Below, piece by piece: positions 1 through 4,901 of a stretch of DNA of 5,060 nt. The DNA is taken from positions 772-5,831 of the forward strand of contig PMCR01000469.1 in NCBI GenBank assembly GCA_003155465.1. The letters run 5' to 3'. Position numbers and translations under genes: made by a program. Below the pieces are notes generated by a model. The model was not told the DNA's origin, made no database searches, and saw only the letters and a program-made list of their open reading frames with translations. This stretch comes from Myxococcales bacterium. GTDB lineage: Bacteria > Myxococcota > Polyangia > Fen-1088. The stretch's first letter is position 1, and the number at the start of each line of letters is the position of its first letter.

Positions 1-38
1 CGAGCGTCTGCGCTCGGTTGCAAGCGGGCGTCAAGGGG

Positions 39-69
39 CCACGGCGACCAGCGTAGCTGGGCGCCGTGG
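39..69. repeat. REP-like hairpin A (core GCTACGC on minus strand)
   Basis: An outer 8-bp perfect stem pairs CCACGGCG (39-46) with CGCCGTGG (62-69). One A/G mismatch follows (47 against 61). An inner 5-bp stem then pairs CCAGC (48-52) with GCTGG (56-60) around a 3-nt GTA loop. This is 13 paired bases with one mismatch, much more than expected by chance even at this GC content. It shares loop and mismatch layout with the hairpin at 84-121, which suggests one repeat family. It could alternatively act as an RNA 3'-end stabiliser for the HEAT gene transcript. Confidence 0.6.
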
Positions 70-83
70 GACCCGTCCGCCGA

Positions 84-121
84 GCGCGCCATGGACGCGC
101 GTAGCGCGGCCGTTGGCGTGC
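84..121. repeat. REP-like hairpin B, same family as hairpin A
   Basis: The inner stem CGCGC (96-100) pairs with GCGCG (104-108) around a GTA loop. An A/G mismatch follows (95/109), then GG/CC pairing (93-94 with 110-111), a small internal loop, and CGCCA (87-91) pairing with TGGCG (114-118). Weaker pairing extends to 84/121. The A-stem5-GTA-stem5-G core is the same as in hairpin A, 48 bp away in the same orientation, while the stem bases differ. That pattern points to conserved structure rather than a simple sequence duplication. Confidence 0.55.
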
Positions 122-197
122 GGTCGCCGAGAAACGCCACCGGCATCAGCCCGCCAGCGCCGAGCGTCCGCTTTCTCCAATGCCCCGCTCGCGAAGG

Positions 198-1313
198 TTA
201 CTGGGCAAACCGGTGCTTGCCCGTGCTCTGCCACCATTCCAGCCAACGTCGGCGAGCTTCCTCACGGTCGCGCTCAGGCAGATCATAGTGGTAGCCGAAA
301 TACTCGCCGGTGATCCCCTGCAGTTCTTGCGAGGCTGCCAGGCGTATCTCCGGGTCGCGGTGGGCCAGCGCGTCCAGCAACCACTCCAGCCGCGGCCGGT
401 GTCGCGTCTTCTCCCACCAATCCAGCCAGCGTCGCCGCTTGGGCCCGAGATCGTCACAGGCCAGGGCAAGCAAGGTCGAACGCGCGGTCAAGACAACCTG
501 TTCGTCGTCGGTTTCCAGGCGGTCGATGAGCGCTGGCACGGACGAGGGATCGCGCAGCTCGGCCAGGGCGGCCAAGGCGTTGGTGGCAACGCCGGGGTCG
601 GGGCTGGACAGTTTCCCCTGGAGCGAGCGCGAGCAGGCCGCGACCCTGGGGTCGTGCAGGCGCTGGCCGAGTGCGCGCCAGGCCGAACGGCGTGCGGCTT
701 CGTTGCCCAAGCGTGCGGTTTCTATCAGGGTCTCGACTTCGTCGATGGCCGGGGCGGCAGACGTGGCCGGCGCGTGCGCGATCCCGGTAGAAGGCGGCGC
801 CAGGGCCAACCAGCGACGGGCCGTGGCCGCGCCCATGAGCCTGGCCAGAAGGGACACGAATCGTGGCGGCACAGGGATGTGGTACACCACGCCCAGAAGG
901 CCGCGAAAGCGAGCCTCGGTGACCAGGTATGGTTCCACCAGAAGGTGGCGTTCGCCAGCCCACGCGACCAGGGCATCGTGGTCGGCTTCAGGGTGAACTG
1001 CCAGTTCCAACGCCTCTTCGCGCCGACCGATGGGAACCGCCCCGATGCGGGCCGCGGCACCCGCGTCGAGCCACGCGCCTACCTGCAGGTCGGGCTTGGC
1101 TAGACGCTGCAGAGGCGCCGCAGGGATCCCCGTGAAGCTTGCCAAGTGGGTGACCAGGGTTTGCTCGTCGAGAAGGCCCATCTCCAGCAGCACGGTGTCG
1201 AGGCCGCCTCCATAGAGCTGGTGACGTCGCTCGGCCTGCGCGGCCATCTCTTGCGACAAGAGCGAAACCTTCACCAAGGCCGACGCAAGAGATGAAGTGG
1301 GCATGGGAGCCAT
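198..1313 (-). CDS. HEAT-repeat protein with GspE/MshE N-terminal-like domain
   Basis: A 371-residue protein, predicted soluble, with no signal peptide or membrane segment. Residues about 1-75 (ALVKVSLLSQEMAAQAERRH, then GGLDTVLLEMGLLDEQTLV) resemble the N-terminal domain of GspE/PilB-type secretion ATPases, but no ATPase domain follows. A middle part (about 75-175) is unassigned. From about 190 to the end there are alpha-helical HEAT-like units (DPGVATNALAALAELRDPSS and DPEIRLAASQEL are typical). Two of them end in near-identical tryptophan motifs, RRRWLDWW at 293-300 and RRRWLEWW at 354-361. HEAT solenoids usually scaffold protein-protein contacts, so a regulatory or scaffolding role is inferred; the substrate is unknown. 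The start is the first ATG, with a second ATG three codons later (1304); neither has a clear Shine-Dalgarno. It lies 40 bp downstream of the RDD gene, possibly in one transcript. Confidence 0.85.
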   Translation of the reverse strand: MAPMPTSSLASALVKVSLLSQEMAAQAERRHQLYGGGLDTVLLEMGLLDEQTLVTHLASFTGIPAAPLQRLAKPDLQVGAWLDAGAAARIGAVPIGRREEALELAVHPEADHDALVAWAGERHLLVEPYLVTEARFRGLLGVVYHIPVPPRFVSLLARLMGAATARRWLALAPPSTGIAHAPATSAAPAIDEVETLIETARLGNEAARRSAWRALGQRLHDPRVAACSRSLQGKLSSPDPGVATNALAALAELRDPSSVPALIDRLETDDEQVVLTARSTLLALACDDLGPKRRRWLDWWEKTRHRPRLEWLLDALAHRDPEIRLAASQELQGITGEYFGYHYDLPERDREEARRRWLEWWQSTGKHRFAQ

Positions 1314-1353
1314 GGGGCTGTGGCGTGGGCTGCCGGAACGCGCGGCCCTTCCA

Positions 1354-1968
1354 TCACCTGTCCTCGACGATCACGTAGGTTCCGGACAGGTGATCGTGTA
1401 GGGCACGATGTTTGCGGTCGAACAGGCACCACAGCCAGCCCAGCCCGACCGGCAGAAGGCTCAGCAGCAGCGTGACGAAACGAACGCAACCCAGAAGGGG
1501 TCCGGGAGCGCTGCCGCGCGATGAGATCACGCGCAGGTGGAAGAGGCGCTTGCCGGCAGTCTGACCGAGGATGCCGCCCAGATAGATCTGGTAGAGCGCG
1601 CTCATGCCGGCCAGCAGCCCGAGCGCGCCCAGGGCCATGGGATTGCGGTCGAGCAAGCCGGCCAGCACGAAGTCTGGGCCTAGTTGCTTGGAACCGGGCA
1701 GCGATACTCCCAGTGCGAGAGCCGCGGCGAGGGTGGCGCTGAGAGTGACCGCGCTGACCAGCAGGGCGTCGACAATGGCCGCGAGCAGGCGCCGCACCAC
1801 GCCCGCCGCGCGCACGTGAAGCACCCGCTGGCCGCGCGCCACCGTCTGAGGAGCGGCCGCCGACTCTGACGGAAAATGACGGTTGGCTTCGCTGGAATCG
1901 GTCGGCCGCGAAGGAGCGGACTCCTCAAGAGTCGCCATGGCGTTGCATACGGCCGCGTAAGTGGTCAC
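1354..1968 (-). CDS. RDD-family integral membrane protein
   Basis: Up to 204 residues. The first ~50 are polar, serine/alanine/proline-rich and probably cytosolic. The RDD domain follows: AGVVRRLLAAIVDALL (about 54-70) supplies the defining Arg and first Asp (D67) at the start of membrane segment 1 (about 63-88). A second segment lies near 112-132 (LGALGLLAGMSALYQIYLGG), then the family motif GQTAGKRLFHLRV. The last segment (about 163-182) runs into LFDRKHRALHDHLSG, with D184 and D192. RDD proteins are three-helix membrane proteins of mostly unknown function, some linked to ion or sodium/proton transport, and none of that can be assigned here. The start is uncertain: a GTG at 1968 gives the longest frame, an ATG at 1938 (residue 11) is the alternative, and neither has a clear ribosome site. 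It follows rsmE by 40 bp. Confidence 0.85.
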   Translation of the reverse strand: MTTYAAVCNAMATLEESAPSRPTDSSEANRHFPSESAAAPQTVARGQRVLHVRAAGVVRRLLAAIVDALLVSAVTLSATLAAALALGVSLPGSKQLGPDFVLAGLLDRNPMALGALGLLAGMSALYQIYLGGILGQTAGKRLFHLRVISSRGSAPGPLLGCVRFVTLLLSLLPVGLGWLWCLFDRKHRALHDHLSGTYVIVEDR

Positions 1969-2008
1969 GAGGGCATTGTGTGAACACCCGCGCGCTCTTG
2001 CAAGTTTC

Positions 2009-2734
2009 CTAGTCCAGGCCGCCGAAGGCTGATTGCGTTAGAGCGACCGCGACCAGCGCGGCGGTCTCCACGCGCAGGATGCGCAGGCCAAGGCCGACCG
2101 AGCAGAAGCCATGCACCCGGGCGCGCTCGACCTCTGCTTCCGCAAGACCGCCTTCAGGGCCAATCAGCAGGGTCACGGGTGCAGGTGGTATCGAGGCGAG
2201 CGCCTGACGCAAGGGCAGGGCACGCTCCTCTTCCCAGAGCACCAGGCGCGTTCCGCCAGCAGCGGCCGCGCCGGCCAGCGCCGCGTCCAGAGAAACCACG
2301 TCCGCAACATCAGGCACGTCTGCGCGCCCTGACTGGCGGGCCGCCTCTTGTGCGATCGTCCGCCAGCGACGGCTCTTGCTTGGCGGCGGCTTCGCCGCGC
2401 TACGGGCGCTTAGCAAAGGCACGATTCGCGCGACCCCCAGTTCAGTCGTTTTCTGCACGATGACATCCATGCGGTCGCTGCGTGACACCGACTGCAGCAG
2501 CGTGATGGTCACCGTCGGCAACGGCAGGTGATGACGCTGTCCGAGCGCCAGCTCAACCCCGGCAGCGCTCGCACGCACGATGCGTCCGTCGATCTCGGTA
2601 CCGCAGCCGTCGAAGACGCTAACTTCGGCCCCGGCCTGCAGCCTCAGGACTTTGACCAAGTGCCTTGATGCGGCCCGGTCAAGCGTCGCCCGTTCGCCGT
2701 CGAGAAGCTGCGCCGGAATGAACACGCGTGGCAT
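2009..2734 (-). CDS. rsmE: 16S rRNA (uracil1498-N3)-methyltransferase RsmE
   Basis: A 241-residue protein, the usual family length. It uses S-adenosylmethionine to methylate N3 of U1498 in helix 44 of 16S rRNA in the assembled 30S subunit. Residues 1-70 form the PUA-like RNA-binding domain, with RHLVKVLRL at 24-32. From about 75 the SPOUT methyltransferase fold shows QSVSRSDRMDVIVQKTTELG, then the knot motifs LLIGPEGGL (189-197) and LGLRILRVETAA (215-226), which form the SAM pocket and are diagnostic for RsmE. The start ATG has only a distant GGTGA upstream. In many bacteria rsmE directly follows prmA; here the two are about 1.2 kb apart, separated by a toxin-antitoxin block, and an inverted-repeat end lies only 24 bp upstream of this start. 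Expression may therefore depend on a new promoter or on read-through. Confidence 0.96.
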   Translation of the reverse strand: MPRVFIPAQLLDGERATLDRAASRHLVKVLRLQAGAEVSVFDGCGTEIDGRIVRASAAGVELALGQRHHLPLPTVTITLLQSVSRSDRMDVIVQKTTELGVARIVPLLSARSAAKPPPSKSRRWRTIAQEAARQSGRADVPDVADVVSLDAALAGAAAAGGTRLVLWEEERALPLRQALASIPPAPVTLLIGPEGGLAEAEVERARVHGFCSVGLGLRILRVETAALVAVALTQSAFGGLD

Positions 2735-2838
2735 TAGATGCTGATTTCACCACGGTTCTGGGATTCGGACTAGCGGGGAGCGGCGGTGGGTAGCGGTGAC
2801 GGTGGCAGGGGCAGGTGCGGCGCCGGGATCTTCTCACC
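2735..2838. other. Spacer between vapC and rsmE, holding the left inverted repeat
   Basis: This 104-bp gap contains no gene. Most of it (2759-2815) is the left inverted repeat, G-rich on the plus strand. It must also contain the rsmE leader. I see no convincing -35/-10 pair and no hairpin followed by a T-run on the minus strand after the vapC stop. Confidence 0.6.
2759..2815 (+). repeat. Left inverted repeat (57 bp), G-rich on plus strand
   Basis: It aligns with the complement of 3871-3928 at 53 of 58 columns. Blocks of 13, 10, 5, 17 and 8 matching bases are broken by four substitutions and a one-base gap. The outer end is TGGGATTCGGACT (2759-2771) and the longest identical internal block is TAGCGGTGACGGTGGCA (2791-2807). 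The outer end is 24 bp from the rsmE start codon. The G-tracts could allow a two-tetrad quadruplex, but only three tracts have three or more Gs. Confidence 0.85.
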
Positions 2839-3288
2839 CTAGCCGGCCAGAACAGCAGACGGATGCAGCGCCGTGATGCCCGGCAGGCCATCGAAGTCGG
2901 CCGTGTTCAGGGTGAGGATCTGGGTCACCCCCTGCGACAGCATCACCGCTGCAAGGCGGGCGTCATGTGCGCGCTTGCCGCGGATCTTGGCGGCTTGGAC
3001 CAGCGTGAGCCAGCCTTCAAAAGCAGCGGGCCCTTCATCAAGCAACACGAACCGGTCGCGCAGGCTCGCGATCACCTCAGCGGTCTTGCTCGGGTGCCAT
3101 CCGAAGCCGTTGGCTTCTACCGGCCGAGTGGCGACAACCCACAACTCCGTCAGTACCTGCGGCGCCAGAACCAACGCATGTCCCGCCGTGATAAGGCGAC
3201 GGATCGCTTCCTTGACCGTCCCGTGCTCCGCGGCGGCCGGCTCCATCAGCCGGACCACAACGTTGGTGTCGAGTAAGTACACGGTCAC
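2839..3288 (-). CDS. vapC: VapC-family PIN-domain toxin (putative ribonuclease)
   Basis: A 149-residue single-domain PIN protein, the usual VapC length. The acidic metal-binding residues are in the expected order: D7 in YLLDTNVVV, E48 in VLTELWVV, D109 in KRAHDARLAA, and the TLNTADF motif with N128 and D131. PIN toxins are magnesium-dependent RNases that typically cleave tRNA or rRNA when free of antitoxin; the target here cannot be read from sequence. The start is a GTG that overlaps the antitoxin stop by 4 bp (GTGA), implying translational coupling from vapB, which fits the lack of its own Shine-Dalgarno. All key acidic residues are present, so the toxin looks intact. The pair lies in a block inserted between prmA and rsmE. 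A stand-alone PIN RNase is unlikely given the coupled partner. Confidence 0.92.
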   Translation of the reverse strand: MTVYLLDTNVVVRLMEPAAAEHGTVKEAIRRLITAGHALVLAPQVLTELWVVATRPVEANGFGWHPSKTAEVIASLRDRFVLLDEGPAAFEGWLTLVQAAKIRGKRAHDARLAAVMLSQGVTQILTLNTADFDGLPGITALHPSAVLAG

Positions 3289-3509
3289 CGGTACAATTCG
3301 CCGCGATCGAGATAGTCCAGCGAGATAACTGGCGCCGCGGGCAGGGACGCAACCATGCGGTCGAACTCCGCGACAGCCTCACGCGGAGAGGTTGCCGTCG
3401 GACGCGGCAGAAAGATCACCTCGGCTTCGCCTGCCGGAAAATCGTCGGGAAGGCGAACAACGACCTGGTGGTCTTCGCGGACGGTCACGGTCGTCTTGTG
3501 AGCGTGCAT
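3285..3509 (-). CDS. vapB: VapB-type antitoxin partner of the PIN toxin
   Basis: A 74-residue protein directly upstream of and overlapping the toxin. The N-terminal half alternates short strands (KTTVTVREDHQVVVRLPDDF then GEAEVIFLP), which resembles the small beta-rich DNA-binding heads of AbrB-like antitoxins, though the match is loose. The C-terminal half (about 42-74) is likely the flexible toxin-binding tail (AVAEFDRMVAS, LDYLDRGELYR). It is expected to neutralise the PIN toxin and to repress its own operon together with it. The ATG start is preceded by AGGGG only 1 base away, so translation may be weak or coupled to the small frame that ends 4 bp upstream. A perfect palindrome 63-82 bp upstream is a candidate operator. 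Identity as antitoxin rests mainly on gene arrangement. Confidence 0.82.
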   Translation of the reverse strand: MHAHKTTVTVREDHQVVVRLPDDFPAGEAEVIFLPRPTATSPREAVAEFDRMVASLPAAPVISLDYLDRGELYR

Positions 3510-3513
3510 GCCC

Positions 3514-3726
3514 CTAGCTTACCAGAAGGCGCGGCGGTCCACACGCCGGCACCCCCGTGGCCATCGCTGGGACCAGGTCATTTGACCTGGTGACTTGGGA
3601 AAGCTTGAGAAATTCCTTTTGGGTGAACTCGCGGAAACCAAGTGACTCAGCCACGCGCTTCAGATCGGCTATGATCTCATCTTTCGGTATCTTGTCCGCG
3701 CGATGGCGGCTCATATCGAATTTCAC
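3514..3726 (-). CDS. Probable fragment of a homing-endonuclease-associated-repeat (HNH_repeat) protein
   Basis: A 70-codon frame with a GTG start (an ATG at 3714 is the alternative). Residues about 1-45 (KFDMSRHRADKIPKDEIIAD, then LKRVAESLG, REFTQKEFLKL) closely resemble the N-terminal part of small proteins with the homing endonuclease associated repeat. The continuation expected in that family (an FGSW-type motif and further repeats) is absent: after LSQV the frame runs through a palindrome and GC-rich sequence to a stop 4 bp before vapB. A REP-like hairpin pair abuts its 5' side. The 3600-3730 stretch is clearly richer in A/T than the neighbours, pointing to foreign origin. I read it as a 3'-truncated relic; it could still be translated and couple to vapB. 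Confidence 0.45.
   Translation of the reverse strand: MKFDMSRHRADKIPKDEIIADLKRVAESLGFREFTQKEFLKLSQVTRSNDLVPAMATGVPACGPPRLLVS
3572..3591. promoter_or_regulatory. Perfect 9+9 bp palindrome upstream of vapB, candidate operator
   Basis: ACCAGGTCA (3572-3580) and its exact complement TGACCTGGT (3583-3591) are separated by two bases. The site lies 63-82 bp upstream of the vapB start. VapBC complexes usually repress their own promoter through palindromic sites, so an operator is plausible. It also falls where the upstream HNH_repeat-like frame loses similarity to its family, so a stem-loop or insertion scar is an alternative. No promoter hexamers can be placed beside it with confidence. Confidence 0.4.
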
Positions 3727-3742
3727 GCCTTTGACTCTAACA

Positions 3743-3787
3743 TGGCCGGGCGGAGCGCCCGCATCGGCGACCGCAGGTCGCCCCTAC
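3743..3787 (-). repeat. REP-like double hairpin starting with GTAGGGGCGACC
   Basis: Read on the minus strand, the unit begins GTAGG (3787-3783) and forms GGCGACC-TGC-GGTCGCC (7-bp perfect stem, 3766-3782). A 4-base link follows, then CGGGCG-CTC-CGCCCG (6-bp perfect stem, 3747-3761). A GTAG-type 5' tetranucleotide beside a GC-rich hairpin is the layout of REP elements mobilised by REP-associated tyrosine transposases. ATGGCC occurs on both sides (3742-3747 and 3791-3796). It sits just upstream of the HNH_repeat-like frame. No second copy is present in the window, so family status is inferred from structure. Confidence 0.6.
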
Positions 3788-3928
3788 AAGATGGCCACCG
3801 GTCAAAGCCTCCGCGGAGATTGCCTCTGTCACCGTCGCCGCCACCGTCACCGATGTCTTGATCCACTCCGCCTGCCCCCTGCCACCGTCACCGCTATCCA
3901 CCACCGCTCCCCGTCAGTCCGAATCCCA
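3787..3928. other. Spacer downstream of prmA with CACCGTC repeats
   Basis: No gene is visible between the prmA stop and the REP-like unit. The spacer holds three copies of CACCGTCRCC (3830-3839, 3842-3851, 3883-3892), the last inside the right inverted repeat, and a 10-bp perfect palindrome CTCCGCGGAG (3809-3818). The same decamer occurs inverted in the left inverted repeat (2795-2804). No T-tailed terminator follows prmA on the minus strand. Confidence 0.55.
3871..3928 (-). repeat. Right inverted repeat (58 bp), abutting the prmA stop codon
   Basis: This is the inverted partner of 2759-2815, about 91% identical by hand alignment. Differences from the left copy are a GA/AG swap, two transitions and one extra G in the G-tract. 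Its outer base (3928) is immediately next to the prmA stop codon (3929-3931), so prmA itself is intact. The last few PrmA codons could have been altered by insertion, because the tail RQIPRP is not a conserved ending that I recognise. Confidence 0.85.
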
Positions 3929-4828
3929 CTACGGTCGCGGGATTTGGCGTAGGCACAGCGCTCCCCATTCGCCCTCTTCGGCGCGAGCATCCAGGCTGAA
4001 GCCGGCCTCGCAGAAGATCGCGAGCACCTCATCCACCTGTTCCAGCAGCAAGCCCGAGAGGATCACCAGGCCGTTCTCGGCCAGCCGGGCCGGGAGTTCG
4101 GGCGCGAGATCGGTCAGAACGTCCGCCTGGATGTTGGCCATGACCAGGTCGAACCGGCCCGCCACCCCGGCGAGCGTGTCGGTTCGCACCTCGAAGCTGA
4201 CGACATGGTTGCGCTCCAGATTCTCTTTCGCGCAAATGGTCGCCTGCGGATCGTTGTCCACCGCCAGGCCGGATGCCAGGGGCCACAGGCGTGCCGCCAC
4301 GATGGACAGGATCCCGGATCCGCACCCGAGGTCGAGCAGATGGTGGAGGCCCGGGCGCTTTTCGCGCAGCTTCTCGGTCAAGGCGATCACCAGCCGAGTG
4401 GACGGGTGCGCGCCGGTGCCAAACGCCATTCCAGGGTCGAGGTCGATGACGAATTCACCCGCGGGCGCCTCACCTGCATCCCAGCTTGGTCGTACGGTGA
4501 ACCGCCGGCCGACACGCGTGGCGCGGAAGAATTGCTTCCAGACATCCCGCCACTCGTCCTCGTGCGCTTCGCGCTGGCGAATGGTCACCGGATCAACGGC
4601 GGTTCCAGCCGCACGCGCGGCGACTAGGGCTGCGTCCACGGCGTCGAGTAGCGCCTGGGTTTCGTCGGGTTGACACAAGGTCACTACACACGTGCGGCCT
4701 TCCGCCGCTGACAAAAGAGTCCCGGCGTCGCGCATCTCAACCCCATCGGTCAGGGGAGCCACGGCGGCAGCCACGAGATCGGCCGCATCGGCCTGCGTCT
4801 CAATCTGAAACTCGATCCAGCTTTGCAT
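3929..4828 (-). CDS. prmA: Ribosomal protein L11 methyltransferase PrmA
   Basis: A 299-residue protein, close to the usual ~293. It uses S-adenosylmethionine to trimethylate lysines and the N-terminus of ribosomal protein L11 in the cytoplasm. Residues 1-~90 are the L11-recognition domain, ending in the conserved DEWRDVWKQFF (91-101). DPGMAFGTGAHPSTRL (131-146) is the family signature. The class I methyltransferase core follows: LDLGCGSGILS (165-175, SAM-binding motif I), VDNDPQA (190-196, motif II) and LVMANIQADVL (228-238, the Asn-Ile catalytic motif). The ATG start matches the conserved beginning (SWIEFQIET), though no strong Shine-Dalgarno is seen. It lies 73 bp downstream of rpsU and would normally be followed closely by rsmE; here an inverted-repeat-bounded block starts right after its stop. 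Confidence 0.97.
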   Translation of the reverse strand: MQSWIEFQIETQADAADLVAAAVAPLTDGVEMRDAGTLLSAAEGRTCVVTLCQPDETQALLDAVDAALVAARAAGTAVDPVTIRQREAHEDEWRDVWKQFFRATRVGRRFTVRPSWDAGEAPAGEFVIDLDPGMAFGTGAHPSTRLVIALTEKLREKRPGLHHLLDLGCGSGILSIVAARLWPLASGLAVDNDPQATICAKENLERNHVVSFEVRTDTLAGVAGRFDLVMANIQADVLTDLAPELPARLAENGLVILSGLLLEQVDEVLAIFCEAGFSLDARAEEGEWGALCLRQIPRP

Positions 4829-4901
4829 GGCTACACCACGACCCGCGCACGTCGAAACGTGTGGTCACACACCGGAACACGAAGAGAGCCGGCAGGGGCC
4901 G
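4829..4901. other. rpsU-prmA spacer with small inverted repeats
   Basis: This 73-bp gap holds three short inverted repeats: CACGT-CGAA-ACGTG (4848-4861), GTGTG-GT-CACAC (4859-4870, overlapping the first) and CGGC-AGGG-GCCG (4890-4901, right after the rpsU stop). The first two share bases and so could form alternative structures. No T-run follows, so these are not clear intrinsic terminators. They may modulate read-through from rpsU to prmA or be chance in GC-rich DNA. Confidence 0.35.

Larger units (their letters stand above)
1..197. other. Gene-free, hairpin-rich intergenic region downstream of the HEAT-repeat gene
   Basis: This stretch follows the stop codon of the HEAT-repeat gene and runs to the window edge. 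The short open frames here on both strands are low-complexity, arginine-rich and without recognisable domains, so I call none of them. What can be seen is secondary structure: a 6-bp stem with a 4-nt loop at 1-16, and two larger hairpins at 39-69 and 84-121 described separately. Bases 122-197 show no strong structure. The region may hold transcription termination signals or dispersed extragenic repeats. No T-run follows any of the hairpins, so a classical intrinsic terminator is not evident. Confidence 0.6.
2759..3928. mobile_element. Candidate transposase-less element bounded by ~58-bp inverted repeats and carrying vapBC
   Basis: The 1170-bp segment between prmA and rsmE starts and ends with inverted copies of a ~58-bp sequence, both with TGGGATTCGGACT outermost. 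It contains the toxin-antitoxin pair, a fragment of a homing-endonuclease-associated-repeat gene, a REP-like hairpin pair and a palindrome. No transposase or integrase is encoded and I find no convincing target-site duplication (flanks CACGGTTC on the left and CTACGGTC on the right are only loosely alike). It interrupts the prmA-rsmE adjacency common in other bacteria. Alternatives are two independently placed copies of a dispersed intergenic repeat, or a relic of an element that lost its recombinase. The repeats are seen directly; mobility is inferred. Confidence 0.45.

Noticed and set aside
84..121. Possible integron attC site
   Set aside because: The hairpin lacks the paired R'/R'' core sites (GTTRRRY/RYYYAAC) in the right places, and the neighbours are housekeeping-type genes, not cassettes.
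31..246. Minus-strand frame of 71 codons over the hairpin-rich left end
   Set aside because: Arg/Pro/Ala-rich with no domain; it overlaps the end of the HEAT gene and spans two strong hairpins, so it reads as intergenic repeat sequence.
180..1103. Long plus-strand open frame (307 codons) opposite the HEAT-repeat gene
   Set aside because: Low-complexity, Gly/Arg/Gln-rich translation with no domain; it lies entirely opposite a coherent minus-strand gene in GC-rich DNA, where such shadows are common.
1357..1397. Interleaved inverted repeats CCTGTCC/GGACAGG and ACGATCAC/GTGATCGT
   Set aside because: They fall in the coding sequence for the conserved C-terminal end of the RDD protein (HDHLSGTYVIV region), so codon choice explains them well enough.
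3481..3540. Extended -10 promoter for vapB (TGGTAAGCT just upstream of the start)
   Set aside because: The hexamer TAAGCT is a poor match, no -35 is evident, and the start codon is so close that transcription would be nearly leaderless.
2751..3938. Target-site duplication flanking the inverted-repeat block
   Set aside because: The immediate flanks CACGGTTC and CTACGGTC match at only 4 of 8 positions without shifting; not good enough to claim.
3858..4673. Plus-strand open frame (271 codons) opposite prmA
   Set aside because: Ser/Arg/Thr-rich translation without motifs, antisense to an unmistakable prmA with all conserved motifs.
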